A stretch of DNA of 64,000 bases, from contig CM066037.1 of assembly GCA_033557465.1 (NCBI GenBank), positions 515,522,686 through 515,586,685 on the forward strand, written 5' to 3'. The notes beneath the pieces were generated by a model that was not told where the DNA came from, did no database searches, and saw nothing but the letters and a program-made list of their open reading frames with translations. Shown here piece after piece: positions 11,889 to 22,789 of this stretch. The position numbers were made by a program, and so were the translations under genes. Within the stretch, counting starts at the first letter, position 1, and every line of letters begins with the position of its first letter. The DNA is from Ichthyophis bannanicus. Taxonomy: Eukaryota; Chordata; Amphibia; Gymnophiona; Ichthyophiidae.

Positions 11889-12590
11889 TATCTTTATTGA
11901 ATGTGACTGCAGAGAGGAAGAAGACCTCCTAACATAAGTAGGTTCTTTAAGTATACACAATACTTAAAGCTTATTTGGAAAAGCAAATTGTCTTAGGTGC
12001 GATTTATTTATGGATTTATTCAAGTGTCAAAGTGTCTGCAGTTAAAAATCTCTTCAGAACACTCTGCTCACATGATGAGCTTCAACTTGGTGGACTAATG
12101 TTTTAAGCTAACAAAATGTATTTGTTTTTCCCTGCTGGTTTAATGGTTTCTCTAAATTTCTGTTTACAGATGCTTTGTGGGTAGTTTGTTTAAATGTGCA
12201 CAACACAAAGCCATTATTTGAAAAGCAAATCATCTTAGTTCTATACAAATATATTCGGAGAGGTGGGGGAGGGAGGAGAGAGAGGGTGTTCCCGTGATGA
12301 CTGCCTGCTCAACAACAGTGAGAAGACCAAGCTCTGGGGTACGACTCTTAAAATATGCCCATTCTAAAACTGTTATAGCAATAAAGTAAAATGAATTGTG
12401 GCAAAACATAGGTTTGGCATAAAATCAAATATAAAATATAAAAAGGAAAGCAGCTTGCTAACAGACTACAAAGTCTATATCTTTTTATAGAAACATAAAA
12501 GATCTTTGGGGCCTGGTATTGGTGTTAGCAAAATCAGGTTTTCCTTTTTCCTTACTTATTATGAATATTTATTATACCATTATGTGTACA
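11889..12590. other. No gene seen
   Basis: AT-rich sequence with short simple runs; nothing supportable. Confidence 0.45.
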
Positions 12591-12593
12591 TAA

Positions 12594-12670
12594 GCATAGA
12601 TACTCACCTGTAACAGGTGATCTCTGGGAAAGCATAGTTACTCACCTGTAACAGGTGATCTCCGGGAACA
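12594..12670. repeat. Tandem duplication of the DIRS left terminus
   Basis: The phrase GCATAGATACTCACCTGTAA (from 12594) recurs as GCATAGTTACTCACCTGTAA (from 12632), each followed by CAGGTGATCTC and a GGGAA. The terminal 38-base unit of the element is therefore present twice in a row at this end only. The inner CTCACCTGTAACAGGTGA is itself a palindrome-like pair (ACCTGT/ACAGGT). Confidence 0.75.
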
Positions 12671-12830
12671 GCAGGAATTTAGTCTTCACATATGAGTATC
12701 ATCAGTACTGATGGAGCCTGCGTGGGAACGCTCCCCAGCGTACAATAGGAAAGCTTTTGGGAGCATCCCACAGCACCTGCGTGCTGCCTTCCCGACTTTC
12801 CCAACTGTCCCTCTCCAGTTGAGTTTAAAG
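12640..12830 (+). repeat. DIRS left inverted terminal repeat
   Basis: Complementary to 20330-20470. Shared landmarks are AGTCTTCACATATG, GGAGCCTGCG, CAATAGGAAAGCTTTTGGGA and GCATCCCACAGC. The two arms differ at scattered positions, so they have diverged since insertion. Confidence 0.85.
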
Positions 12831-12904
12831 CTGAGACAAAGACAGAGAGGGAAAGAGGGAAAGAGAGAGAGAGATAGAGAGATACAACTCCTAGGGGAGG
12901 TGGG

Positions 12905-13015
12905 TGGGTTGTGAAGACTAAATTCCTGCTGTTCCCGGAGATCACCTGTTACAGGTGAGTAACTATGCTATCTCCAGGAACAAGCAGGAATGTAGTCTTC
13001 ACAAATGGGGACTCC
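12905..13015. repeat. DIRS internal complementary region (circle-junction copy)
   Basis: 12910-12974 is the reverse complement of the element's left end (12635-12690). 12975-13015 is the reverse complement of its right end (20430-20477). The two halves meet at ...AACTATGC|TATCTCCAGG. In DIRS elements this region is thought to template completion of the ends when the circular DNA is made. Confidence 0.8.
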
Positions 13016-14622
13016 CTAGCTGCAGATGCCAGGGAGAAGGCCCCAGAAGTTGTGTGCCCCTGTGAAAGGTTCCACTTCCCCCCATGGATCTCTGGCATCC
13101 TATCAGGGATGGTGGGTAGGAGTTGATTAAGCATAGAACAGGTGTTGAAGAACAGCCTGGCCAAACAAGGCATCCCGGTGGGAGTCCTGTCTAAGCAGTA
13201 ATGGGCTGTGAAGGTATGAATCAAAGCCCAAGTAGCTGCTTGACAGATGTCATCAATAGACACAGAGTGAAGATGAGCCATAGAGGCTGCCATGGCTCTC
13301 ACATTGTGAACTGTGACATGGCCTTCAAAAGGAAGGTTCTTACTCTCATAGGCAAAAGATATACACTGTGCAATCCAGCTGGACAGTGTTCTTTTGGAGA
13401 CTGGAAGTCCCAAATGACTAGGATCAAAAGCAACAAAGAGCTGAGAGGACTTTCTATGTTGCTGTGTCCTTTGCAAGTAAAAGGCTAAAGCCCTTTTACA
13501 GTCCAAAGTATGAAGATTCCTTTCTGCATTTGAGGCGTGAGGCCTTGGAAAGAATACAAGAAGGTAAACCGCTTGGTTTAAATGAAAAGGTGATACCACC
13601 TTTGACATAAAGTGTGGATGAGTCCTAAGGACTACCTTATCATGATGGAACCTTGTATAAGGAGGATCAGCCACCAATGCTTGAAATTCACTGATGCGAC
13701 GTGCTGATGTGATTGAAATAAGAAAGATGACCTTCCAGGAAAGGAATTTCAAAGAGGTAGTAGCTAATGGCTGAAAAGGCGGCTTCATGAGCTGCCCAAG
13801 AACCAGATTTAAGTCCCATGCCACCGGTGCTGGCTTAATGGGAGGCTTAGTTAAAAGAAGGCCTCTCATAAATCTCGCTATGAGAGGATGAGAGGAAATA
13901 GGTTGTCCATTTAGAGGCTTGAAAGAAGCTGCACTAGCACTCAAATGAACTCTCACTGAATTGGTCTTAAGCCCTGCATTAGATAAATGAAGTAGATACT
14001 CCAGTAATGATTCCAGAGGTATCGCAAGAGGGTCAAGACCCTTCTGCGAGCACCATATGGTAAACCTTTTCCACTTGAATGCATAAGAGCATCTTGTGGA
14101 AGGCTTCCTGGAAGCATAAAGGATATCCTTTACCTGCTGAGAAAGGTTAAGACCGTGAAGTACTAGACTTTCAGCAACCAGGCCCTGAGATGCAGAGACT
14201 GGGGATTGGGATGCCACAGCATCCTGTCCTCCTGAGAAAGGAGATTTGGAGCAGATCCTAACTCCAGAGGCGGAGCTTGAGAGAGATGTAGGAGCAGAGG
14301 GTACCACATTTGCCGTGGCCAATGTGGAGCTATGAGACTCATATGACCTCTGTCTCTCTGAAGCTTGAACAGGGTTTTGGGAATTAGAGAAATGGGTGGG
14401 AAGGCATACAGGAATTCCTGGCCCCAATGGAGGAGGAAAGCATCCCTGGCCTGACAACCCTGAGCCAGAATTCTGGAACAGAACCGGGGAAGTTTGGCAT
14501 TCAGCGGACTTGCAAAGAGGTCTATGTCCGGGGTTCCACAAATTTGGAAAATTTTCGCCACCTGGTCTGCATGGAGAGATCATCTGTGTGGAAGCAGAAC
14601 TCGACTGAGTCTGTCTGCCCAA
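12949..14622 (-). CDS. DIRS tyrosine recombinase, open frame
   Basis: A 557-codon open frame ending at 12949. The N-terminal ~150 residues (Ser/Pro rich) overlap the end of RNase H in another frame; the recombinase proper begins around residue 155 (LNLSQQVKDILYASRKPST). Catalytic positions are visible: Arg in ISITSARRISEFQAL (~305), His-x-x-Arg in VTVHNVRAMAAS (~436), and the nucleophile Tyr in HTFTAHYCLD (~472). This family replaces the DDE integrase of LTR elements and inserts a circular DNA without target duplication. The true start is unclear: the frame is open upstream and the first codon is not ATG-certain. It is the only undamaged frame of the element; whether it is expressed cannot be judged. 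The tail after residue ~500 runs into the terminal repeat. Confidence 0.82.
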   Translation of the reverse strand: MGRQTQSSSASTQMISPCRPGGENFPNLWNPGHRPLCKSAECQTSPVLFQNSGSGLSGQGCFPPPLGPGIPVCLPTHFSNSQNPVQASERQRSYESHSSTLATANVVPSAPTSLSSSASGVRICSKSPFSGGQDAVASQSPVSASQGLVAESLVLHGLNLSQQVKDILYASRKPSTRCSYAFKWKRFTIWCSQKGLDPLAIPLESLLEYLLHLSNAGLKTNSVRVHLSASAASFKPLNGQPISSHPLIARFMRGLLLTKPPIKPAPVAWDLNLVLGQLMKPPFQPLATTSLKFLSWKVIFLISITSARRISEFQALVADPPYTRFHHDKVVLRTHPHFMSKVVSPFHLNQAVYLLVFFPRPHASNAERNLHTLDCKRALAFYLQRTQQHRKSSQLFVAFDPSHLGLPVSKRTLSSWIAQCISFAYESKNLPFEGHVTVHNVRAMAASMAHLHSVSIDDICQAATWALIHTFTAHYCLDRTPTGMPCLARLFFNTCSMLNQLLPTIPDRMPEIHGGKWNLSQGHTTSGAFSLASAARESPFVKTTFLLVPGDSIVTHL

Positions 14623-14722
14623 GAGTTTTGAATGCCTGGAAGATACACCACAAGGAGATGAATCTCATGCTCTCTGGCGAGGGCCCACAGTCGCAAAGCT
14701 TCGAGCTTGTTCACATAGATTG
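14590..14722 (-). pseudogene. DIRS RNase H, C-terminal piece
   Basis: The frame reads YVNKLEALRLWALAREHE, then LPGIQNSWADRLSRVLLPHR and a stop. It continues the RNase H N-terminal piece at 16673-16819 and was separated from it by the SINE/L2 insertion. LPGxxNxxADxLSR is the end of RNase H in DIRS polyproteins. Confidence 0.75.
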
Positions 14723-14990
14723 GAGTGGAGGAGTGGCCTAGTGGTTGGGGCAAGGTACTTCAGGCCGGAAGGTCAGGGGTTCAAATCCCACTAGAGGACA
14801 GCAACCTTGGGCCGGAAGGACTGGGGTTTCTAGTCCCACAGGTGCTCCTTGTGGTCTTGGGCAAGCCACTTAACCCTCAATAGCCCAAGTTATAATGCCC
14901 TGTTCAATGTAATTTCAGTTTGTTCAATATAAACCGCACTGATGCAGAATAGCACAGTATATTAGAGAATATAAATAATAAAAATAACAT
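14722..14990 (+). repeat. tRNA-derived SINE, MIR/CORE-like
   Basis: The promoter boxes are visible: a box A-like TGGCCTAGTGG (14733-14743) and a box B GGTTCAAATCC (14778-14788). They are followed by a core containing TCTTGGGCAAGCCACTTAAC, typical of MIR/CORE SINEs, then an L2-type tail (AAACCGCACTGATGC, AGCACAGTATAT, AT-rich end). The tail lets such SINEs borrow L2 machinery. It lies directly against the L2 fragment that follows, and both interrupt the DIRS RNase H. Confidence 0.8.
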
Positions 14991-16672
14991 GGCTACTTGA
15001 TTGTTCATTTGAACTACAGGCCAATCTCAAGTATCCCTTTAATGGCCAAGATAATTGAAAAAATTGCTCAACAACAAATCCAGGATCACATCGAGACCAA
15101 CGCACCCCTAGACCCATGTCAACATGGATTCAGAGAAGCTCATGGGGTCGAGACACTAATAAACATCCTCTTCAACACACTAACCACCGGCCTGAACAAA
15201 TCTAGAAGAGGATATGCCCTTATCTTCCTTGACAACGCCGCAGCGTTTGATTCCGTGGACCACACACTACTCATTGAGCGGCTGGCAGAGAAAGGGATCC
15301 AGGACACAGTCTTGAGGTGGTGCGAATCCTACCTTTCAGACAGATGGCAGCATGTGAGGACAGGATCCACAATGTCTAAAGCTTTCCAGCAAATACAAGG
15401 TGTCCCATAGGGATCATCCCTCTCAGCGCTATTCTTTAACATATACATGCAGCCCATCTGCACACTTGCGCAAGCCTTCGGTATCTCATGCCTTGCATAT
15501 GCTGATGACGTATTACTCTACACGCCGTTCACCACAGACCAACCAGATTTCTCAATACTAACCTCCTGTTTCAGCGCCATAGCAGACTGGCTTTACACCC
15601 AAAACCTAAGGATAAATTTAAAGAAAACTGAAGTGCTATTCATCTCCAGGGATCAATCCTTTACTCCACCGTCTGTACTAAAAGTAGGAGACGCCGAACT
15701 TCAAAGCAAGCCAACCATCCGCTACCTAGGGATAACAATCGATCAGCAACTGAACATGAAAGCCCATATAAATAACACCATCAAGGCAGTATACCTTAAG
15801 ATTCACACAATCCGCCACCTACGACCTCTGCTAGACCCGGATGACTTTAGGACAGTCTACCAGGCACTAATCATGCCCCATTTCGATCATGCCAATATCA
15901 TCCTACAGGGGCTACCAAAAAATGCGCTGATCCCACTACAACTAGCCATGAATGCCGCAGCCAGAATCCTACACGATGCATCCAGGAGGGACCACATAAC
16001 ACCAATCCTGAAGCAATTCCACTGGCTACCAGTTCATTGTAGGATCACCTTCAAGACCCTGCTGATGAGATTCAAAGCCATCAATAGAATCACTTCTGCC
16101 TCTATCACAGACCTCATCATCCCCACTCCCACAAATAGAGCCAGAAGATCATTCACAGTAAACACCCTGAGTATCCCCAGTGAGATCACAAAATGCTCAC
16201 AGGCCACAAAAAAGAGAGCTTTTGTGTACTACGCTCCTTCGTGCTGGAATACACTCCCACCTAGCATCCAGTCCATTACAGACCTCACCACATTCAGAAA
16301 GGCCCTGAAACATCACCTCTTCATGCAACACTATGGCTCCTCTCAACGACCAGTCATCTCCAATCAACTAAACAGCCACCCCATGCCACCCATTATTCAG
16401 GACTCTAGCACAACATGTTAGCTCTACCAGAACCTGAGCATGACCCTGTATATAGTATCTAAGAATGTCTATAATATCTTAGAATGTAAATACCCAGCTT
16501 ATCCCTGTATATAGTTTGCCCAGTTAAACCCAAGTTTACCACCCCTGTTCTCTGTAAGTCCAGTACGGGCATCCACGACTGGACAAAGTTAATGTTTCTT
16601 GTAAACCGAGCTGAATTTGAAAAAGCGCGGTATAGAAAAGACTTTAAATAAATAAATAAATAAAATAACTAG
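14991..16672 (+). mobile_element. L2 LINE, 5' truncated, inside DIRS
   Basis: It starts inside the RT (~14991), runs through the RT C-terminus and a 3' region with GTAAACCGAGCTGAATTTG and GCGCGGTATAGAAAAG, and ends with (AAAT)n at about 16672. The DIRS RNase H resumes directly afterwards. Confidence 0.85.
14997..16421 (+). pseudogene. L2 reverse transcriptase, one nonsense codon
   Basis: One frame covers both parts; a TAG at 15408-15410 splits it in the motif GVP*GSSLSALFFNIYMQP, where CAG (Gln) is expected. Before it are NYRPISSIPLMAKIIEK and LDNAAAFDSVDHTLL (palm). After it come CLAYADDVLLY (YADD catalytic box, ~15495), QNLRINLKKTEVLF, VKYLGI-like IRYLGITIDQQL, HWLPVHCRI, and the C-terminus APSCWNTLPPSIQS / FRKALKHHLFMQHYG. 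Except for the missing N-terminus and this stop it is well preserved, suggesting a fairly young copy. Confidence 0.88.
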
Positions 16673-17973
16673 GACTGTCTTGTAGCTGAGCTGGGTGTGG
16701 AATACTTGAAGAGCAAGGAAAATTGCTCTGAGTTCCAGGAGGTTGATGTGTAGATAGGCCTCCTGTGGGGTCCAGGTACCCTGGGTAAAGAGGCCTTGCA
16801 GGTGGGCTCCCCAACCCACCTGTGAGGCATCTGTTGTTAGAGTGGCTTGGGGTGGGGGTTGCTAAAAAGGAGACCGTACCAAAAGGTTTTGGGGTGACTG
16901 CCACCATTGGAGGGACAAAATAAGGTGATCTGAGTTTGCTATCTTGTCTGACAGGCAACCTGACGCCTGAGTCCACTGAGCAGATAAAGTCCACTGGGCT
17001 GCTCTCATATGGAGGCGAGCATAAGGGACCACATGCACGGTGGATGCCATGTGGCCTAGCAACTGTAACATTTCCCAAGCAGTGAGGTTAGGCTTTAGCA
17101 CTGCTTGGGAAGCTAGCTCCACAATGCGAAGGCAGCGGGGCTGTGGAAGGTAGGCTCTTGTCTGACTGGTATCCAGCAGAGCTCCTATAAACTCTAGGGA
17201 CTGAGTGGGAGCAAGGTTGGATTTTGGGAAGTTTATGACAAGTCCCAAATACTGAAGGATGCGCATTGTACGAGAGAGGGCAACCCTGGCCTCTGGCTCT
17301 GAAGGGGCTTGAATGAGCCAGTCGTCTAAGTAGGGGAAGACGAATATTCCCAGGGTGCGGAGAAATGCTGCCACCACAGCCATGCATTTTATGAACACCC
17401 TTGGTGCAGAGGCCAGGCCAAAAAGAAGAACCCTGTATTGGTAGCGCTTCCCTTGAAACAGAAAGTGAAGGAACTTTCAGTGAGCTGGATGGATGAGAAC
17501 ATGAGTGTATGAATCTTTGAGATCTAGAGAACAAAGCCAATCCTGACTCTGAAGGTATAGCAGCAGAGTTCCCAGAGAAACCATTCTTGAATTTCTCTTT
17601 GAACAGGAATTTGTTCAATTCTCTGAGGTCTAAAATGGGTCTGTGTCCTCCTGTTTTCTTTGGAATAAGGAAATAGGGGGAGTAAAACCCTGTACCCCGT
17701 TGGAGAATGGGTACCTCTTCGATTGCTCCTTGAGCAATGAGCACAGTGACCTCCTGACCTAACTGGTCATTGAGAGAGATCTGAGAATTGAACTGTCTTA
17801 CCATTGTAGGAGGGGGCATGCTGAGGAAATGAAGCTTGTACCCCTCTCTTACAATAGACAGAGTCCAATTTTCTGCTGTTATCTGACCCCATCTGGGGGC
17901 AAAATGACATAACCTTCTTGGGATGGTGGAGGGTTCTGGACCAGGAAGGCAAAGTTCTCTTGATAGGAGTCAA
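16673..17973 (-). pseudogene. DIRS reverse transcriptase / RNase H, frameshifted
   Basis: RT motifs are spread over two frames. 17088-17819 carries QGAIEEVP, GTGFYSPYFLIPKKTGG and HRPILDLRELNKFL. After a frame change near 17590-17400, the frame at 16862-17398 carries FVFPYLDDWLIQAPSE (YLDD catalytic box, ~17330), INFPKSNLAPTQSLEFIG and the connection region. RNase H begins in 16589-16819 (MGWGAHLQG, LHINLLELRAIFLALQ) and is cut at 16672 by the inserted L2. The polymerase would have copied element RNA into the circular precursor. At least two frame changes plus the insertion destroy it. Confidence 0.82.
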
Positions 17974-20096
17974 AGCCAGTGTGGAGGTTGAGTTTGCTGA
18001 GCCGGTTGAGGCTTAGCTGCTTTTGTCTTTCTTTGCCTAGGTTGTTGCTGTTGTCCCTTTTGGGCAGACTGACCTAAACGATGCCCCTGCTGGGTATAGG
18101 AGGGATAAAACTTTTTCTTCTTACTGAAGAATGGTTTCTTATAGGATTTTTTCCTTGCAGGATCAGCTGTAGATTTAGACAATCTATCCAAAGTGATATT
18201 GTCAGCATCTATCTCATTAGATTTTTCCTGCCAATTCTTGCCAAAGAGATTCTCTCCTGTGCAAGGAATATTCCCTAGTTTATCCTGTACCCAAATTTCC
18301 AAATCAGATGCCTGGAGCCAGGAAATCCTACGTGCACCTATGGCAATGGCAGAGGTTCTGCTTATATTTTATTTTATTTATTTTATTTATAGTCTCTTCT
18401 ATACCGCACTATTCAGCATCAGCGCGGTTTACAATGAACAAAGAATTTACACATTTCCGATGGTACTTTGTGTTTACAGTTGAACAGGCAAAAGTAACTT
18501 GCATAACAGGGGTAACTATTTACAAATTATAACATAATCATGAATTCTTTTACAAATTATAACATAATCATGAACTCTTCTTGGTTTCAGCCTTAGGGGT
18601 TTTTGGAGGTCTGTGAGGTGGTTGAAATATCTGCATTGGTTACTGGGTAATACAAGAGGAAGAGGTGGTGAACTCAAAGCAGTCAAAGGCTGCACAATTC
18701 ACAAACTTGGAAACATCCTGGGCATGTTTGACAAGGATGAGATAATCTTGCCTCTTATCATCAGGAAGGAGAGTGCTCAGAAGCTCTAAACCTCCTGTGA
18801 CCTCCTTAAGGAACATTCCCATATATAAGATATAGGAACTGATCCTAGCAGAAAGCATGGAAGCCTGGAAGGTTCGACATCCAAAGGCGTCAAGAGTCCT
18901 ACACTCACGTCCTGGAGGATTAGATGCATGCCTTTTTGCACTCTTTATCCTTCTCATTGCTGCCTCCACCACCATGGAATGGTGTGGTAATTGAGTCTTC
19001 TGAAACCCAGGACAGGGAGGAACTCGATACATGGTGTCGAGTCTTCAAGAGTGAGGAGATGTGGTTAGAGGTGTTTCCCACATCCTTAACATGAGATCAT
19101 GCAAGATCTCATGAATAGGTAAGGTAGCTGCCTCTTTGGGAGCTTTAGGGTACTGCAGGATTTCTAATTCCTTTGCCCTAGGCTCTTTTTCAGGAGCCAC
19201 TGTGATGGAAAGACCTCGAGCCACATCTCGGATAAAATTCTGAAAGGACATATCCTCTGGTGGAGACATCCTATGCTGAGGAGAAGAGGAATCCTCAGGA
19301 AGAAGTACTCTGGTATCGGCAGAGCTTTCAGAGTCTTCAGACTCATCTGAGGATTCGAAGTATCTCTGATCTGGGTGATCCTGCAAAGCACGGTACCGGT
19401 CGAAGTCAGCATCGGAGTGGTCCGGTACCGACTTATCGATACCGGATGGATATGCATGACTCAGTCCCGGTAGAATACCTGCCGATGTTGATGCAGTCGG
19501 TGCTGGTACCGGTTGAATTGTCTGAAGCGGTTTCAAGGGCATCGAGGCCGTGAGAAGAGCCGCCAGACTGCGTTCAATAGCCAAGAATCTCTGGTCTATC
19601 GACGCTGCCGATGCTTGGGTATTGGTACCGGAAGAAGCGGCCAGTATCCCAGAGCATGGCACCAGTAGTTCTGCCGAGGTTGAAGCATTGAGAATGTCCT
19701 GGAGCCCCGTTAGTGCTTTGGAAGCCGAAGCCTCCCGCCGGGGCAATTTTGCTGGTGAAAGTCCCTCAAGGGCAACGCCAGAGGCATCTCGCTGTCTAGA
19801 AGGAGAGCTACCCTTTGAGGACTGGCTAGATTTATGTTTAGTTACCTGAGATCCATGGGAAGAAGATGAAGTCCTGGACGACGTCGATGCCACGGAGGCT
19901 GCATCGGAGGGAAAAAGGGTGCTAAGCTTAGCAGCTCGGTTCTGCCGGCCCCTTTTTGACATCATCCCACAGGAAACACACTCTGAAATGGAGTGGTCAG
20001 GACCTAAACATTTGAGGCACCACTCATGGGTGTCAGTGACGGAGATGGTACCGCCACACTTAGAACACTTTTTAAAACACGAAGCGGGTTTTTCCA
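17970..20096 (-). pseudogene. DIRS gag-like protein, frameshifted and interrupted
   Basis: The probable start is ATG 20096-20094. The first ~60 residues hold a Cys-rich module (CFKKCSKCGGTISVTDTHEW, CLKCLGPDH, CVSCG). Then comes a long Ser-rich linker and an acidic stretch (FESSDESEDSESSADTR). The frame ends at 19045. The next part (MVVEAAMRRIKSAKRHA to MFLKEVTGGLELL, 18640-19032) is in another frame. An L2 tail sits at 18358-18590. The last part (17970-18302) is Lys/Gln rich (FFSKKKKFYPSY). A structural, RNA-binding role is inferred from position and Cys pattern. Confidence 0.75.
18358..18590 (-). repeat. L2-type 3' tail inserted in DIRS gag
   Basis: Starts with ATTTTATTTATTTTATTTAT, then CTATACCGCACTATTCAGCA and GCGCGGTTTAC: the complement of the L2 tail. 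Near its far end a phrase (TTTACAAATTATAACATAAT) is present twice in tandem (18521, 18550). Confidence 0.65.
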
Positions 20097-20329
20097 TTCT
20101 GAAGGAAAAATTGGGCATAGTGCCCAAAATGGCGCATGGCACCTGAGAGAAAATTACTGGAAAGACTTCAGAAGAAAGTTTTGGGGTTTTTTTTAAGAAA
20201 AGAAAGAAGAAGAACCGGCAGTACTGGTGTAGCGTCGAGGGAAGGCAGACGCGACCACAAAAAAGAAGAATAGAAGGGATTTTTTTTTCTGTCAGCTCCG
20301 CGGAAAACGAAGAACTGGATAGGGACAGT

Positions 20330-20477
20330 TGAGAAAGGCAGGAAGGCAGTACGCAGGCGCTGTGGGATGCTCCCAAAAGCTTTCCTATTGGATGCTGGGG
20401 AGCATTCCCGCGCAGGCTCCGTCGGTACCGACGATACCCATATGTGAAGACTACATTCCTGCTTGTTCCTGGAGATA
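20330..20477 (-). repeat. DIRS right inverted terminal repeat
   Basis: This arm pairs with 12640-12830. It ends at GTTCCTGGAGATA (20465-20477), whose complement forms the second half of the internal complementary region at 12975. Confidence 0.82.
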
Positions 20478-22789
20478 AACCATTTAGAACCAGCAGAAAA
20501 AGGGTTTGCCTAAGACAACAAAAAATTACCTTTAAGATTAGCGAGTAAGCTGGAAATTTAAAAGTCCTCAGCTCCAAAAAAGTAAGAAAGAATTATTTTC
20601 TTGGGAGCAATGTATCCAAATGTCTTGTGCATATTATGATAGCAATGAAACTCACTCCTTAGTCATGGTATGTGGAGTAAGATCTCCATCTGTCAAATGT
20701 ACTGATAATGCTCACTGGAGCACTTGGGTCATTCCAAAGAAAGCTTCCACCGTTTTTTGGCACGTTCTCATTGTCTGACTTCTGTAATCAGATACAGGAC
20801 TTGTGGTACGATTGTAGCAGTACGTTAATTCCGTTTTAGCTTCAGGAGTCCACCTAACTAAAATTTAGTCCTATAAACTTTATTTTGTTTCTGCAGGTTA
20901 TCTCCTGCTGCAGGGGGGCCATGAACACGTTCACCAGGGTCTACTGCTGCACCAGAGACATTATTGTCTCCTGAAGGTTTTGTACTATCATTATTACTAT
21001 CTTTGGCTGACATGCATAATCTTTTATACTAGGTGATGTGCAACCACTATGTATTAGTTTTTCTTCATCCCATTTTTTGACTGTGGTTAAGATTTAAACG
21101 CCATCTGATAAAGATGAGCTTTTAGAATACATTTGACTGTAGTATTGCTTTATTGATATTTGGTACAGATTTTATACAATGCGGTAACCCACATGAAGGT
21201 ACTCTGCAAGGGGAGAAAAATTATTCTCTCTCCTTCAGAGATACACAGCAATTCACCAGTTTTCCTGCAGAATTTTAGAATGTGCTCCCCCTTTTTGGCT
21301 AATCAAAACACTCCTTCCCTTTACCTCCCCATTGGCTTGGGATAGTCCGAACTCATTGGATCTTATAGAATAAGCAAGGTCAGGCCTGGTTTAATACAGG
21401 TTTATGCAAAGTTGCGCAATAAACTAGAGACAACAGAACAGTAATTTAATCAGTGGGGCTTGGCCGACAGCGGTGAACATTTTAATTAACTGGGAAAAGC
21501 TGAAAAACGTTTGGTCATAGGGCCATAAAATAATCTATATAAGAAAACCTGGACAAAGAACTCCCTACCTCCCTTTTACTCGGGGTCAGTCCAAGAGTTT
21601 CTTCCACCCCACCCATGCCGCCGCCTGCGCTGCGCTACTCCACTCCCCAGCATCCAGCCTTTCAACGAGGAAGATGGGCGAACTGTGATTGCACATAGCA
21701 ACGCAGGTGCCTTAAGGCCTGCCACTGCTTCTAAGAAAAAGGGCTTGCTGCACCACCCACCAGGGTCTCCTGTCCTAAGCGAATGCCTGCTTCACCTGGT
21801 GGACAGGCTGGCCCCACTTTTACCTGGCAAATTAAACACTTCCCCAGCACAACCCAAATAGAACAATAAAGGACTTCCTTTTAAAATATTCAGGAAAGAC
21901 TTACCCCTTGGGACACATCAATAGACCATTTGTATTTTGCATGCTATTGCAACTAATTAATATACATAATTGTCTTTATTGTGGGAGCTTTTTCACATAA
22001 TAAAGCTGCTGCTGCTACTGTTGCAGTAAAAATAGGACGGCCACAAGCTATATCTTTAAGACTTACTGAATGCTATAAAATACTGTAGACTTCTTATTTC
22101 CTTGGCGGTAAATCTCCAGATGAGCTCCTTGTATGCATACCATGACAGTGATGAATCTCACTCCTTAAGGCAGGCAGCATGGATTATGATCTCAGTCGCT
22201 GAAATTTACTACTAACACCGTAGTACTTGCAACCTATGGGGTTTGAAAACTCCTTTTAATCAACTCTGTAGCACCCAACAAGATTGGAAATATTTCTGCA
22301 TCTTTCTGCCACGTTTTCTTGGTATCCCCTCCACATGATTCAAAGAATAATCACTTGGAAGTGGCCCATACTCGTGTTTTCCTCCTTCACCACAAAGTCA
22401 GTCTCTTTGCATCACGCTTTCTGTCAGTCCTAGCTGATTACAATCTCTTCATTCTCTTTGTGTCATGATCCCAGAGCTTTTCCCATGGGCCGCGATCGCT
22501 ACTCGCAGCCTTCTGCCCGAGGGAGTAACGTGTCTTACAGCCAGGCTCTCTTCTGGGCCACTGGCGCTCCACAGATCATCCTGATTGGGGGATGGGGGCC
22601 AGCAATAACACCCTCCTGACATCAGCACCCCCTGCCATGCTCACCCAGCTTACTAGGTAGCGCCAGCTGTGATACAAGATCTTCTACATTTCACACCCAG
22701 AACCCCACAAGCTTCTAATAAACTAAAAAATAAAAGTACTAGTCCACCTGTTCTCAAATGGCTTCATAGGCTTTCATGGTCTTTCTGGA
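20478..22789. other. No gene seen (2.3 kb)
   Basis: No recognisable coding frame. The sequence looks mostly unique, moderately AT-rich, with a short CTGCTGCTGCTACTG run near 22006-22022. Confidence 0.45.

Larger units (their letters stand above)
12633..20477 (-). mobile_element. DIRS retrotransposon, both ends present
   Basis: A tyrosine-recombinase retrotransposon read on the minus strand in the order gag (20096 to 17970), RT/RNase H (17973 to ~14590), recombinase (14622 to 12949). Its ends are inverted repeats of about 170 bases (12640-12830 against 20330-20477). A 100-base internal region (12905-13015) is complementary to both ends. This is the DIRS design, in which the ends are copied through a circular intermediate and no target duplication is made. 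Two later insertions interrupt it (14722-16672 and 18358-18590), so the native length is about 5.7 kb. Gag and RT are broken; the recombinase frame is open. Confidence 0.9.

Noticed and set aside
12711..17078. Plus-strand and alternative-frame open readings across the DIRS element
   Set aside because: They are shadows of the minus-strand recombinase, RT and repeat arms, with no known motifs of their own.
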